From Isoetes taiwanensis (taxonomy: Eukaryota > Streptophyta > Lycopodiopsida > Isoetales > Isoetaceae): DNA of 64,000 bases. The stretch lies in NCBI GenBank assembly GCA_021234155.1, contig JAJEKV010000862.1, positions 1-64,000 of the forward strand. The letters run 5' to 3'. A program made the position numbers and the translations under genes. Below, one piece after another: positions 14,051 through 27,063 of this stretch. The notes under the pieces are model-generated. The model saw only the letters and a program-made list of their open reading frames with translations. It searched no databases and had not been told where the DNA came from. Each line of letters opens with the position of its first letter. Position 1 is the stretch's first letter.

Positions 14051-14159
14051 CGACAAGAACTTTCGACATAGGAACATGCTAAAACTTCGAACATGTACAC
14101 CGTGGGGCGCATTAAATTTCTTGTATATATCTATTATCTATTATATATATACAATCATA

Positions 14160-14268
14160 TAGCTACCCCCTTCTACGTGAAAGCATATGCGGGTGTGCCG
14201 ATGCGGGCCGTCCGGATCTGAGATCGGTCGCAGCGGTGACACCAAAATCTATGTAGAAGGGGCTACTA
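14160..14268. mobile_element. Small inverted-repeat element (MITE-like)
   Basis: The left arm (14160-14178, TAGCTACCCCCTTCTACGT) is matched by the reverse complement of 14251-14268 (TAGTAGCCCCTTCTACAT). The interior is about 72 bp and GC-rich. Ends and size fit a small MITE or foldback element, but no second copy was seen in the window. Confidence 0.5.
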
Positions 14269-14270
14269 TT

Positions 14271-14440
14271 AATTCATCTGGGTGTCCAGATGTGCTAGAT
14301 GAATGGCCGGTCTCGCTCACCTTTATTGAGTTAAATGCCCTTTGATGAGGGTGGCAATATAAAATCAACTTAGTTTGAATTCATCACGGGCGTCGAATGT
14401 GCTACATGAATAGCGGTCTGCAGCCACCTTTTATTGGTAT
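14271..14440. repeat. Direct repeat with about 107-bp spacing
   Basis: Blocks starting near 14271 and 14377 share GAATTCATC..GG.GTC, ATGTGCTA.ATGAAT, GCGGTCT or GCCGGTCT, and CACCTTTTATTG. Each block has an ATTCAT..ATGAAT internal inversion. The first block lies directly after the inverted-repeat element. Confidence 0.6.
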
Positions 14441-15960
14441 GCGGGGCTTCAAAAAATTTTTGATTTCATGCGTGAAGCAACTTGACGGACCTTACAAGGT
14501 TTTTAAGCCACCTCATATTTACCACAACGCCAATTTCATCCTCTCCGGATTTTTCTCATGGGGAACTTATAATCAAGAATCCTATAAAGAGCTAAGAGAT
14601 TTACTTTAGGTATACTATCGAAGCATTGGACGGAATAAAATGTTGTTTCTAACAAAAAAACTTAAGGAACCTCGTACTTTTCACATTAACTCTTTTGAAG
14701 CTGTGGTTATGCTTAAATGCGAGAAGCATTCATCCCTACGCTTGATCTCTGAATAACCGAATATAGCCGGTTTACCAAATAGAATATTTATCAGATTAAT
14801 CTTCGCGCCAGTAATAGCGTTTGGTTTTCCTCTGTGGATTTATTGGAAATTTAAATTTGCGATTTTGGTTTCAATTAAGAATATAGCAATAACCGAGGCC
14901 TGGCGGAGATGGGTCATGGCCCGAGCATCACCGGATTCATTCTATTACTTCAATGCCTTACAAGCGACAAGGCAAGGAAGCGAGGGGATTTGGTGGTTTA
15001 AATCGATGAGCCATGCAAGGATTTGGCAGCAGAATGCCAATGGTTTTCGACTCAATTCCTTCCTATAAGCAGGCGGCATTGTTTTCCTTCAACTCTCATT
15101 AGTCTCTCAAATACACTACATGCACCTATTTAAGAATAGTGAAACCTTGATCTTCACATGACCCATTAAACACCGAATTCCATCGCTGGAAGCTCTGCAA
15201 TTAGCGTGGCCTTAAAGCAAAATAACATATTAAGCTTTGCTGCAGGAATCATGGCGACTCTCTCTAAATGACTTTAATAAAAGAATCACACAGGCGACTA
15301 GGTGAAAAGTTTCTTCATGACCAAAAAAAAAAATGGTATGCGCATCATCAATCTTAGAAATAAAGCTCTCTAGATGGCATAAATGGTCTTCGGGGAGATG
15401 CATCCATCGGGTGAATTCTTTAGCGAACTCGAAGAGTTGCCGATATTATAAATTATTTTATCTTGGAAGGCGCCCCAAGAGCAAATTGCTTTTATTGATT
15501 TGTGTTTTGGTGCATCATATAATTATCAAAACAATCGTATTATTGAGGGTATACCCTATCAATATATACCTATGAGGGGCAAAGTTTAAAGTCACCTTCA
15601 AATGTGCTGATGCCAGGACAATGAATTCAATGGGAACAAAGAAGATATTGTGTTCCTGTTTGGCTATTGATTATTTTTGTCCCATGGCTTAGATGTTTGA
15701 CTTTAGTTGTTGCAAATCCACTTCTTATAATTTGGTAGATAGGAAAGATTGGTTATTTGTTTTTTTTGTCTTCGGTCCATTCAATATGTTCTGAGAACAA
15801 CTTTTAACTTTTACATAGGATGGACGTTTCTGTTTAAAATTTTCACTAACATACATACATTCCAATGGCACACCTTCATATCATCTCCGTCTCCCCACAT
15901 TTCAACTTCAACCCTTGAACTAGCCTATGTGAGCGGACCGTCTTATATAATAATAAAAAT
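14441..15960. other. Non-genic stretch
   Basis: Only short open frames with no recognised family are present. An A11 run lies near 15323. I see no gene here. Confidence 0.4.
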
Positions 15961-15973
15961 AGTCTTATTATAA

Positions 15974-18017
15974 ATGTTTTTGTATTTTTCAAATTGTTGC
16001 CGCTGCAGTTTGGATTGGGGCGACAAGCTTTCCTACTCAGCCGCCATGGAAGATTACATAGATTTTCTTAGGGAGGCGCCAGATTCCCAGCATTGTCGGA
16101 CCTCATCAGACTCTTCTCTATTTGATTCTTCCGGAACAACTTTACATTTCATCACTTGCTCTCCTCAGCATGCTCAAATGCGGTAACTCACTTTTCCACT
16201 GACTCAGTAATGATACTCTATGTGGTTGACAAATTTTCTCTGGAATAAAATAATGTACTACAGTTGTTGTGTGTAACCTCCAGTTAGAGTTGTATTGAAA
16301 AGCGGGATGGTTGGAGGCAGGCCTCTACTATTAATCAATATCCGATTCTAGATTGCTTATAATCGGATTCTCTGGATTTAAAGCTGCATCTGCTAATTTC
16401 TCTGATGCAAATCTTGCATTTTCAGCTCAGGAAAAGACTCTTTGGTTTATCTAGTTAGTGGCATTAGTCTAACCCTGTGCTTCTTTGTTGCAGAATGCCG
16501 AGCATGATATATGTAAATAGTGGATGCCATGATCATAAAATTCCATCATCAGCTTCATTCGGCATTGGATCGATCTGCCCCTACAACAAGGCGGTATCTT
16601 TTTTCTACCGCCCTTTTTTAAAGCTTATTATGTTGTTTTCCTTTTTCCATTCGTGTACAGTTGTTTTTGTATCCAGACTTATCTGCTTTTACAAGCCTTT
16701 TTCTATTTACAGGCGCCAGATGTTTTTTTGTATCGGAGCTTATCGCCTTTACTAGCCTTTGAGAACTGAAATGTCAGGTCAGTAGTTTCTGTGGTAGCCA
16801 GTTCTAGGTTCTGTGGCGTTCTTTCAAACAGTTTCAGGATTATATGTTTCAGCTTGCAGTCCTATCCTTTGGTATGTCATGTCAAGATGCAGATGCAACT
16901 TCATGCAGATAGAAAATATCCATATTATAGACAACAATCAGTAATTTCAAGAATATCTTCTTGCATTGGCCATAATCAGCCAAGTATGGCACTCCCCTGC
17001 CATGATTCGATTTTTGATCCGATGCATTTCCACGCATATTGTGCTAACTCCGCGGCGTTTAACCTTTTTGCAGGAGAAAATCGCCGGTTCAACTGGTAGT
17101 AATTTGAAGGCCAAATGCATGGTTAGATACAGAGCAGGCGATCATGTTTGTTTCATCAATAAAGAGATTTGTTTCTTCAATAAGGTCAGATGCACATACA
17201 TGTTATACAATGCTATTTGGGCCATCTCTTTTATCTCTGCAGTGCATGGGCTGTGTCTTATCTTCTTGATTGTTGCAGTCTATGTCAAAAATCCACTTAA
17301 GTTCTCCTGCCTTTTTTAAGGTGGGTATTTCTCGATTCAATCTTTTCCTGAAGGATAAACCACTATTTTTGAGCTGCCATCTGAGTGCGAAACTGCTGAA
17401 CGGGGGTTTTAGTTTCATACCAAGACAGTAAATTATTACAAAGTATGGTGGTTTTGATAGTCTATAGATGGGGTTTATCGGCCTTCAAAATTTGTACAGC
17501 CCGGTATTGTGGGCGCCATTGGCTATTCTATGTCCAGGAAGAATCGATGTTGTTCAAAAACCAAGAGTTGCATTGTCGATATATGGTTTTATATGAGTCG
17601 GCTAAGCACTGATTGCATGCATGAACAGTTAGATCCCATGCAAGATCTATATGATTTGATGAAGGGCTGCAAAACTATGACCAAAGCTTTTCTTTCTTTG
17701 AGGGGTGCAGCACTTTGGATATATGTCGGGCACTGCAAATATTATCTGCCCAGCCATCTGCAAGGCTTGATATATATTTCATTTGCAGTTATGATTGGCT
17801 TTGGAAATGCCCTAATGCTGGTACTTATTTTCACTTCTGGATTCATCAAGCTGGCCCTTGGTTGTTGTTGAAGCTTTGAAAATTCTAACTGCATGGAGCA
17901 TGGAGGCGTGCTAAATGGGTTGTAATCTGCAGGCCTGTTATTTTGTTTATGGTACTTTTAAGTTTGCTAGATAAACTAGCATGTGGAGTGGCTCTTTATA
18001 TCATTGAGGCATTCCAT
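15974..18017 (+). pseudogene. Exon-like fragments of one or more unidentified genes
   Basis: Several short open segments are bordered by good splice sites. About 16010-16185 reads MEDYIDFLREAPDSQ. 17074-17185 lies between TTTTTGCAG and GTCAGA and reads EKIAGSTGSNLKAKC then MVRYRAGDHVC. About 17280-17320 lies between GATTGTTGCAG and AAGGTGGG. About 17936-18017 lies between AATCTGCAG and GTGAGTTC and encodes a hydrophobic helix ending GVALYIIEAFH, like a segment of a polytopic transporter. Frames between the segments contain stops (17500-17870 has only a partly open frame). I cannot name the parent gene. A decayed or captured multi-exon gene is the best description. A live gene with long introns is possible but less likely because the segments do not join into one frame. 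Confidence 0.3.
16658..16760. repeat. About 60-bp tandem duplication
   Basis: Two adjacent diverged copies share TTTTTGTATC, then GCTTATC or ACTTATC, GC(T)TTTAC and AGCCTTT. The first starts near 16663 and the second near 16722. Confidence 0.6.
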
Positions 18018-18309
18018 GGTGAGTTCTCGTTTTCATTGTTTGGTGCTTTTTCACATAATGTGTAATCTTTCCTACCTTAAAAGATGAAATAATAGTTGCA
18101 TTGACAAAAGTACACATTTGAAAGTGACATCCAGTTAGTCTACTTTTATGGAATCTTCAGTCCATCATATGTCCATAAATAAAATTGCATCTTGTCACGT
18201 ATTTTTTTAAAAATACGTTTTTTTTCAATATACGTACCCTTACATTTTGGAGTATTTTTAAAATAAAAAATAGTGTTTAAATAGAATAAAAATAGTGAAA
18301 TAAAACATA

Positions 18310-18440
18310 AAATTGATGTAAAGGGAAGTTGGTTAGCATGTTAGTTTGCTATCTATGAGGCCCGAGGTTCAATTCTTGGTATTTTTAGAGTTCTTTGTTT
18401 TGTGAAAATAAGTAGTATTTAAAAAGCGTCAGGAGTATTT
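18310..18440 (+). mobile_element. tRNA-derived SINE-like element
   Basis: An internal pol III promoter can be read. The A-box-like part is AAGTTGGTTAGCATGTTAG and the B-box-like part is CGAGGTTCAATTCTTGG, about 35 bp apart. The tract resembles the D-arm and T-arm of a tRNA, but there is no acceptor stem and no usable anticodon arm, so it is not a tRNA gene. T-rich and A-rich DNA surrounds it (GTATTTTTTTAAAAA at about 18433). No second copy was found in the window. Confidence 0.5.
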
Positions 18441-18499
18441 TTTTAAAAACATCGTCGTCTGATTAGAAATGGATCCTTTTAAAAAATCTGGCGTATTTT

Positions 18500-20356
18500 T
18501 TGCAACCTCTTGAAGATATGGTTGTGTTTTATGTGCTTACAATAAAATCAGTCCGGTTCTTTTTTGTCTTGTTAAAAAATAAGCTGCATGAAGTCTCTTG
18601 TTCGTCAAGTATTGACATTTGTTCCGTTATTGTGGTTTTGGTGATGTGGCGTAATGGTGAAGATATGGATAGGGAAGATATCCATTGTTTGAGCAGTTGT
18701 TACTTGCAATGGCAATGACAACTTTGATGAGATTGTCATAGCGGTAATGACTTTGATGAAGTTGTCAACTGAAAAGCGGGGAGCTCACATGGTACAATTC
18801 ATAAATTAGGGCATATGGCCTCATAGTCACCGCTGTGGACTGAATCAACTTCCTGTTGCTACTGTACATATGACCACCGGTCATGGTCTTGGTCATGGTG
18901 GGTATAGTTGAACTACCAATGCCAACTATAAATACAAAACAAAAAGCAAGGGGCTATGGCGACATAGTTTGTTATTTATTACCATGAGGAAACAACGGTG
19001 AGGCATATTCACATGGTTTGTGAATTAAGTCTATAGGCATGTTTTGATCTATGGTTATGGGCGTGAATTAAACTCTAGAGGCATGTTTGCTTTGCCTGAT
19101 CTATGGTTATTACTCTGTATTATATGATCACATTTCAAGATTGTCGTTGAAAAATTGAATCAACATGAGAATCACCGGGGCACCAAAGTTGTCTATGGTC
19201 ATAGTATTTACAATGTTACGTGACTTTCTGAAGCATACAGCGCATACGAAAATTGTCTTATAAATCAAACGGGATGATGGGTATTGATATAATTAAAAAA
19301 GCTTGATGTTTTTAAGCTTCGTCCGGAGTGAAGACTACTCAACCCTAACCTCAAGAACCTTCCCAACTACGCACGTAATCATGCAATGGTCCAAAAGGCT
19401 ATGCTATACATTATGCCTCCTTCGTTTTAGAATTCCAAGTAGGTCAGTCCTTTTCTAAAATTTTAGGTTGGTCTTAGGGGTAGCTTTCGAGTTTAGTGCA
19501 GAATGATTTTCTTATGAGGGCATCTTGTTTAATCTTTTGATTGCTATAATTATTTGATGATGCTATATGTTGCATATTCTAAAGGCATTGATTGTGTTGC
19601 GGGTTAAGTTTTCTTTGCCATTTGATACTTGATTGCCCATTTTAGATATCTGATTACTTTTTGAAATATGCCATGTGGAAAACTTACATTTGAATTTGGT
19701 TAGGGTGTTAGATGCTCAATGGTTGATGTAGTTTGTAGACATATGCAAAGGTGGTCTCTATGCAAAAGCAACCTACCGGCTTCTGCTTGAGATACATCGA
19801 GGTTGGTTTCCGACTAACACATCGCAACTTTGACCGACTTATGGAAGTCGACACAAAGGTGGCTTTCCATTATGTTCTACTTAACAATTTTCGGGAGGAA
19901 ATGATGTTATAAATTGCTCATTTCTGCAAAAGCGTGCATCAAAGTTTAAATTGATGTTATGATATTTGGCCTTTTTGGGTTTAGGTGTTTTTGCCAAAGT
20001 TTTAACCCAATCTGCTATTTAAACATATATTATTTGCGTTGGCCCTTTATTCAAAATGATTACAAGCTCTTTGGCTAAGGCAAACAAAAATGGTTTGGCA
20101 TATGATATTTATTCAATCTCTACATAACTTTCACCCCCATGGGCACATCAAATAATTGTATATATACTGAAATTTTCTTGATGATTTGCTTTGCCCATAA
20201 TTTGCCATTCTTACACACCCATGCTAGTCCACTAAGACTAGCGTCCAAGACCACTCCCAGAGCTACCATATTCATAACGGACTTAACGGGATTTTGGGAC
20301 TATTTTGAATTGAAGAATAGAAGCATTGTTACATTCCTTCCTTAAGGCATGGGCTT
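18500..20356. other. Non-genic stretch
   Basis: No gene recognised. The stretch contains a short local repeat, with TGACTTTGATGAAGTTGTC after ACAACTTTGATGAGATTGTC (about 18718-18770), and ordinary AT-rich intergenic DNA up to the LINE tail. Confidence 0.4.
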
Positions 20357-23300
20357 ATTTTTTTTTTTTTGAAGAATATATAGGAATATATTAAACCACT
20401 AGAATGTGATCAAGTACAATGATAAGTTAAGTTGCTAAGAAATGAAGTGCCCATCATGATTCCAATCTGTAAGAATGTCGACCAAATTTCCCCAGCTGTA
20501 CGGACAAGCTTGGGAACGTAGCTGCTAGCTTATGCCTCAAGATCGGGAACCAACCGAGGGCTAAGCACTGCATTAAAGACCTTCGCTCTCTGTCTTTCCA
20601 AATCAACCACGAGCCCAACTCTGCGCATAAATGCGACCTTTCTTTGCTTGGCCAGCGACCATTTGCTAGGAAAGACTCCCGTGAGAAGCTTCCATTTGCC
20701 ACGGTGAAGACCCAAGAGGCTCTCACGGGACTAAAATTTGCCCCTACCACACATTGCATAGGACAAAGCGGCTTTCAATGGTCTCGGCGCCTCCCACATA
20801 GAGGGCATGTTTCCATGCAGGGGCTTGAACACATGTTCTGGACATTCACCACTGAGGGCTTCACGGTGCAAGATCTGCCATAAAAGTCGGATTTTTAGGA
20901 GGCAATGTATTCCATGCCCCACTTCCACATGGCGGGCCACTCCACTGGAAGCTTAAAGTGACCACTTATCCGGTATGTCACAAGCTGGCTAAAAGCCCAT
21001 AAAAGCCGTCCTCTGGCCGGGATGCATCAAGTCCACTATCGCGACTTCAAAGCGATTGACTTGAAGACAAGCTGCAATGGAATAGCATTACGCGAATTCG
21101 GCCCAAAGTCCAGAATGTCGAAGGCGTAAATGCGATCTAAAAAAACTCCGCGGCGCGGATGACCCTCCCAATACGATCCTGCGGATGGATGTTACCCTAT
21201 GACAATCCATCGGCTGGCGGAATACACAGGTGTAGGGAAGGCCAAAGGGGAGATCACGAGAATCAAAAGGGTACCCAAAGAAGGCGATGAGGCTACCATA
21301 CACCTGCTAGGGTCAATGAAAGAAGAACCTTGACCACCTTCCAGGACCTTAGGGAGACCTTTAAGAAAAGCGAAGCATGAGGAATGGCGCCAAATCCTCA
21401 AAGCGAGGCCCCGGCAATGGCGGATTGATGGCTTCTAAACACAATAGAGTGCGGCGGCTGTTGCCGCCGAGAGCCAATCCACGGGATTTGTTGCTCTGCA
21501 ACAAGCAAGCGGATGAATTTGACACCGGAACCTTCGTGTGCGAGGACACATCAAGCATACCTAAGCCCAGCTGCGGGGCCTTTACACACTTCCACCATGC
21601 GACCTTCAACGTAGGCCCCTCTCATTTCCTCCCCAAACAAAGAGTGCGAATGGTGTCATCCAGCTCCTTAACCACACTTTTCGGCGCCAGGGTATGTAGG
21701 AACGAAACATAGGTCTCTGGAGCGACTTACCAGCTTCGATCCTGCGACCATGGGTAGGTTTACTTCCCTCCACCCGATTCGAGGATCTTGCTTAAGATTA
21801 CGTAATGTCTCATGAATTTACTTTCGCATTAATGTCCAAGCAAATGGGTATGCCCTAACGGTTTGGCGGTATTAGCGTTATTAAGAGCCAGGAAGCTGAC
21901 TCAACCAGCGGGGGGAGGTTCCTCCGGTACCCACATGGTAGGCGCCGACCCGGTTAAGCAAGCACCCGAAGCTAAAGAAAAATCATCAAAATATTCTTGG
22001 CTGCACGATTGGACTCATCTGCATGAAGAAGAGGAATGTATCATCCGCCAAATTGATTGCAAACTGTTGCGACCCATCATCCCATCGGAGACCTTGCACC
22101 ACGGTAATGCGCCACACGAAAAGGCTGCGAGGCTTACGCCACTATAGTGAGCAGGAAGGGGCCAGCGGACATCCACACCTAATGCCAAACCCACGAGGAA
22201 GATTGAAGAGGTCTCACCCACGACACCCCTGCTTGCGCCCCTCGCGGACCGTGCGGCTTCATAACCGTTTCCACTGAAACTAGGTCACCCAAAGGCTGCA
22301 TATCGCCAAGCTGCCCATTAACTTGTCATAAGCCTTGGCAAAATCCACAAGAAAACAAGGGGCTGCCTCATCCCTGAGCCCAATGCACTCCCTCAAAAGC
22401 GGTGACCACATTATGAAGAATGTTCATTTGTGGTATAAAACGGTGCTCTGCACTAATGGCGTGAACTAGTGCGGCTTAAACCTCATTAAAGCCTTAGCAA
22501 TGATTTTATATACTCTGGGACAACGAGTAATGGGCCTCGGTCATTGATGGTTTAGGATGCTTACTTGGGTATAAGTGAAATACAACTTTGTATTTTCAGA
22601 GGATGCATCGAGTTATTCCCCAAAAGATCCACATACACACTGCACCCGGGTCCCCCACCCATTCGGTATTTACGAAAAACTCCTTTGGTATTCCATCTAA
22701 TCCGGGACACTTATTACGAGCCAACGGTGGCATGCATCCCCAACTCACCTTACATCAGCGGCTCCTCTAAGCTCTGTCTTTGAAGAAATTTGAGATTCTT
22801 GGCGATACCTTGGCGGACACCGGCTCTTGAAAACACTTTTCTGTGAGGAAGCGGGCTCTCCTTAAAAATATTTCATAGTCTTTTGCTACAAAGGCCTTGA
22901 TAGCATCACGGTTCTTTTTAACAACACTCCACAGGGGGTGTAACTATGTATGCATGGGCTGCGCGCATACTTCGCCGGCTGCTTTCGAAAAGACTTTGGA
23001 AGCAAGTGTCGGGTTTGCCCCGCCACGTCAAACACCTTTGACCCTAGCCTGCGACACCTTGGCCTCCTCCTCAACCTCGATCTAAAGAAGCACTGCTTTG
23101 CTCCACGCAAGCCATCGGGACCCAGCCCTCTAAGAGACTCGGTTAAGCATATAAGGCATCAACTTTGTGGTGAGCCAAAGCCTTTTAAGCCCCCATTCTT
23201 TCATAAAATTTGTTTTACCTAGCCAATCATGTAACCATTGCACTCATTAAAGCTATCATTTTGGATATCTGCGCCAAATGAGCTTCATTGCAGTATGAAA

Positions 23301-25260
23301 AACTCTGGATCTGAAGAAAGCTTGTGTTAAGCTTAAAAGCGGAATCACGAGAGGATTGGGTGGGTGGCCATGAAATGATCGAATGGGGAGTGTGTCCAGG
23401 AGGCAGTGGCCAAAACATTCACCCTAGTGAAGGGTGGGCATAATCCAAGGCTGGCGGAGTGCCATAAACTCTATCCGACCTAGAGTATGCCCTACCATGC
23501 CCCGACCAATTATTGCACCAAGTAAAATTCCGATCCCGGGAAGCTCTGTCAAACCCCACTCTGCACAAACCTAAGCCATTGGTCACGCTCAAGACCACGT
23601 ACAATATCACGAACCAATACCATGCACGTCCTCTGGGAGCTCCACCATGTTAAAGTCACCCGGGACAAACCATGTAGAACCCATACCAAAGGATTGGGCT
23701 TATTTGCATAATTGTGCCCATAAGCAACCTCACGGTGGCCCCAATTGGGTGCATACACATTTCGATAAAGCCCCACTCGGTTGGCCCTCCTTCCATTTAA
23801 TCAACGCTTGCTTGGCCTTGGCTATCTGTGGCTGAAAGGTTACATGTACACCCATTTTCCAACAAATCAAAGTACCTCCCTTTTGCCCGTTGTAGCGGTG
23901 CGATACGTCTCGATTACCCAAGATATTCATTAGGTTGGTAATATCACCCTGGCACATTTATGCTCCACGCAAACACAAGATATCACGGATTAAGATTCTT
24001 CCGCGACCATGGCGAGGCGTGCTTTCGCTTATTAGGAAGGATTTGATGCCTCTCACATTCCAAGATAAATTTTTCTTATCCATGTGGGTCGTTGTGCACA
24101 AGGGTCCGGGATCCCCTTGTAAAACCTCACATGCCTCAACACTATCGACCGGAAGGAAGAAAAGTTACGGACTGATCAATCACCATTCGATCCACTTGAG
24201 GAGGGACACATGCGGTGGAGTGCTGCAGGATGGGCTAAGTGACCCTCTTGAGGAGCTCTCACTGAGGCTTCGCCTCCTAGAAACAACTTGTTGCCACCCT
24301 TCCTTTTTGGCGCAAGCTCTTCAATGCAGTACAAGTCTCCTCTGGACCTCGGGATCCACCATCATGAGAGGAGGGTTCGGGTTGTGTCTGCGGACGCCCA
24401 CACGCTCCCACGACCTTCAACCACGGGGGAACAAGTCACGGGTGGGCCCGGGCCAACCACTATTTGCTCACTTTTGCTTGGGTCTTGAGTGAGGTTTATC
24501 TTTGGTGAAGCTGCTTAAAGCGAGGGAAACATTGCCAAAAGCTCTCCCCATTGAGCAAGTCCAAGCTGGAAGTAAGAATAAAAATCACCACTTTTTAACC
24601 ACAAGACTCGGGGTACCATCTCATGCAGAATACCTACACATACAATCCGGTGCGCTATGTGAGTTCCCGGCCTTTGGCCATGGCCACTAGAAACTTCGGG
24701 CACCATCATCTCGGAGGCCCGGATCCGGTTGAAGCCGACATGGCACTCTAACTGCCAGGCCTAGCCTAGGAAGAAACACGGGCATAATCTTTGGAACAAA
24801 ACATAGGCCCCCTCCCATACATGCCACTCCATGCGAGACCAAGCTGCTCCAGTGGCCTCGGAATCAACCATAATAAGAAAAAATTATTACCCGAGACTTG
24901 GGTCACATATGGAGCAACCCCGACCTCTTAAAGCCTGGGCCGTAGCCGAGTACCCAAGCCTCTGCATATCAAAAAAGGCCCCAGTGAAATGGCCTATAGA
25001 AGCTATTTTTGTTACAGGAGAGAATTGCCTCTTTGGCAAATAAAGTAAAGTTTGCCAAGATTCCAAAAACACCCCAAAACTTTCCCAAAATATTATATCT
25101 TTCATGCAACATAATGGCACCTCTAAACATAGGAGCTGTAAGTACAGTGATGGGTTTTCTTGAAATGGTGGATGTGCCACACATGCCTAGCGAAAGTATG
25201 CCTAGACAATGTAGAACATTTCTTGTCCTTGTAAGGGGTTTTCTACATTTCAAACAATCG
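20357..25260 (-). mobile_element. Degenerate non-LTR retrotransposon (LINE, L1-like layout)
   Basis: On the minus strand the parts appear in LINE order. An ORF1-like region lies at about 25250-24500. The endonuclease start KNLSWNVRGIKS is at 24041-24070, the endonuclease core GDFNMVE at about 23641-23666, and a later endonuclease segment FTWCNNWSGHGRAYSRSDRV at about 23470-23530. The reverse transcriptase motif VDFAKAYDK is at 22322-22348, and a zinc-finger RVT-like tail (LLWQILHREAL) at about 20840-20900. The element ends in a T run on the plus strand (from 20357), which is the poly-A tail of a minus-strand insertion. Every module is broken by frameshifts and stops, so it cannot be mobile. 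No target-site duplication was found with confidence, and the 5' limit near 25260 is approximate. Confidence 0.8.
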
Positions 25261-25517
25261 TTAAAAGTTTCTAAACAAGCAAGTTGAGAAATAATTGTGA
25301 TTTGTGAATCGATCTTTCATAGTTGACAATCTACCTTCCCAGTACAACGATAAATGTTTGGTCACATAATGTAAAATATACATAAATAAGACAAAGTGAA
25401 ACCACCAAAAGCGACACGAAGAAAGCCATGGAGCAATAAAATAAGCATCACAATGCATGATGGCCCAATGGTGATAACATTGTATTGAACATTCTATTGC
25501 CTCATTGTACTCGAGCA
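25261..25517. other. Non-genic spacer between LINE and duplicated block
   Basis: AT-rich sequence with no coding signal, lying between the presumed LINE 5' end and the start of the first copy of the tandem duplication. Confidence 0.4.
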
Positions 25518-27063
25518 ATAATATAGCAATATAATAAGCTTTGCCTCACTGTAGAATTTGGGAATTGCTAAATCTCAATGTAGGATTTGGGCCGCTTGGA
25601 CCCACTCTTACAGGGCTTTAGCTTGCCAACTTTGTGCACTTTGGCATTTTCCACCCAGTCTGACATGGGCTTTAGGAAGCTAGCTTTGGGCATTTACTAT
25701 TATGGTATATTGTGCATGGATCTCTAAAGGTGAACATGGTGATACATAAGCTCAGAAGTGATGTAAGTTTGTTTGTGTAAGAACGGAAGAAACCTTAAAA
25801 CATTGTATTACCTATGTCCAGCCATTCAACAAGTATAGAAATACTCCAACTATTAATTCATTGAATGATGTGGTGATAGGGAGATACCCTAGTCTCTCCC
25901 AATGAAATTGGTTGTTCGCATAGTGAAGGTTTGGATATGTTGGTGTGCGTAAGGTAAATTCAGCTAAATGTTTAGTCTGATATGATCGTTGAGAGCGAAG
26001 TTCTTGAAGCGGATTAGTTGCTTAGAAGTGGAGAATAATGTTCCTCAAGAAATATGGGACTGCTATCTTTGTCGGTTTTAGAGAGTAGATGCTTACTATT
26101 GTGTTGTCACCCCTCATGATCCATTTTGGACATGAAGACGTTACACCATCCCCCCCCCAAAAAAAAAAGCAGTGTTATATATATTTAATATATCCGTGTA
26201 CCAAGTAATCTTTGACAACCATAACATCTCTCCACAGTAATTATCATAGTCATTGTCACACAAGAAACCTCTATTTTTTAATATATTTTTTTTCCTCAAC
26301 AAAAAACTTGTAAAAACCATTTGCCAATGTAATGACAATCATAAGTTTTCATATATGCATGCACGTGCAACTAATAAAACCGTTGTTTGAAGATCCATTT
26401 CACTTGATTAAGAGGAAAGGAAACAAACAACTATGAATGTAAAAAAACAATGGCCTACCTTTCATTTCGTTTTATTACCCCTCTAGCCAAGGATGGGACA
26501 ACTTAACAAAAAGGTACCTCATTGCCACTTGAAAAAAGTATTTGATAAATTACAATATGCACTATTGGCCTCAAGTGGCAATTTATATATATCTAAAATA
26601 TGACAAACAACTTTGTAAGTCTTGTATCAAAATAAATGCTTCTGACCAAGTTTTATTTTTTGCAAGTTTTTTGCACATGTTTATTGTTTTATATGATATT
26701 GTTCATAATGATATGAGCAAGCAGATACAACATGAAGAAAATAAAAGGGGGTTGTATGAGTCCTACACCATATTTGCAACTATGAGTTCATTCCATAATG
26801 TAACTCAACCAGAGATGGCCTTAGGCCAATCATTGTCATTCTGGGAGCACTTGTGGCTCCAAAATACTACACAATTCTCTGATTATATGTTATATAACTT
26901 TGTTGCGGTTTTTGCATTAGTATTCTATAGTATAGCTACCATGCCAATGGTAATATTGGATGTTCTTAGGCCTAAGGCTTTTCAAAAATTTAAACTTCAG
27001 CCTGGAGTTCAAAGGTTTCTATATATTAAAGATCATGCCTACAGGCATGTTGTACAACATGTC
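25518..27063 (+). repeat. Tandem duplication, copy A (promoter plus first exon of methyl oxidase)
   Basis: The block starts at ATAATATAGCAATATAATAA (25518) and is repeated at 27064, giving units of 1546 and 1598 bp. It includes about 1.26 kb upstream of the methyl oxidase start codon, the whole first exon and the first 49 bp of intron 1. The copy then breaks and runs straight into copy B. The two copies are nearly identical by eye, so the event is recent. Confidence 0.95.
26782..27014 (+). pseudogene. Orphan duplicate first exon of sterol C4-methyl oxidase
   Basis: This 233-bp segment has the same length as exon 1 of the downstream gene and encodes the same 77 residues with no amino acid difference (start MSSFHNVTQPEM, end KFKLQPGVQ). 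It keeps its ATG, its donor (CAAAG then GTTTCT) and its own copy of the upstream region, including a TATATATAT box near 26583. It lacks exons 2-5. In isolation it is a truncated gene. Because its donor is intact and the gene lies downstream, a transcript starting here could splice to exon 2 at 28687 and give the same protein from an alternative promoter. Whether that happens cannot be seen from sequence. Confidence 0.85.
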
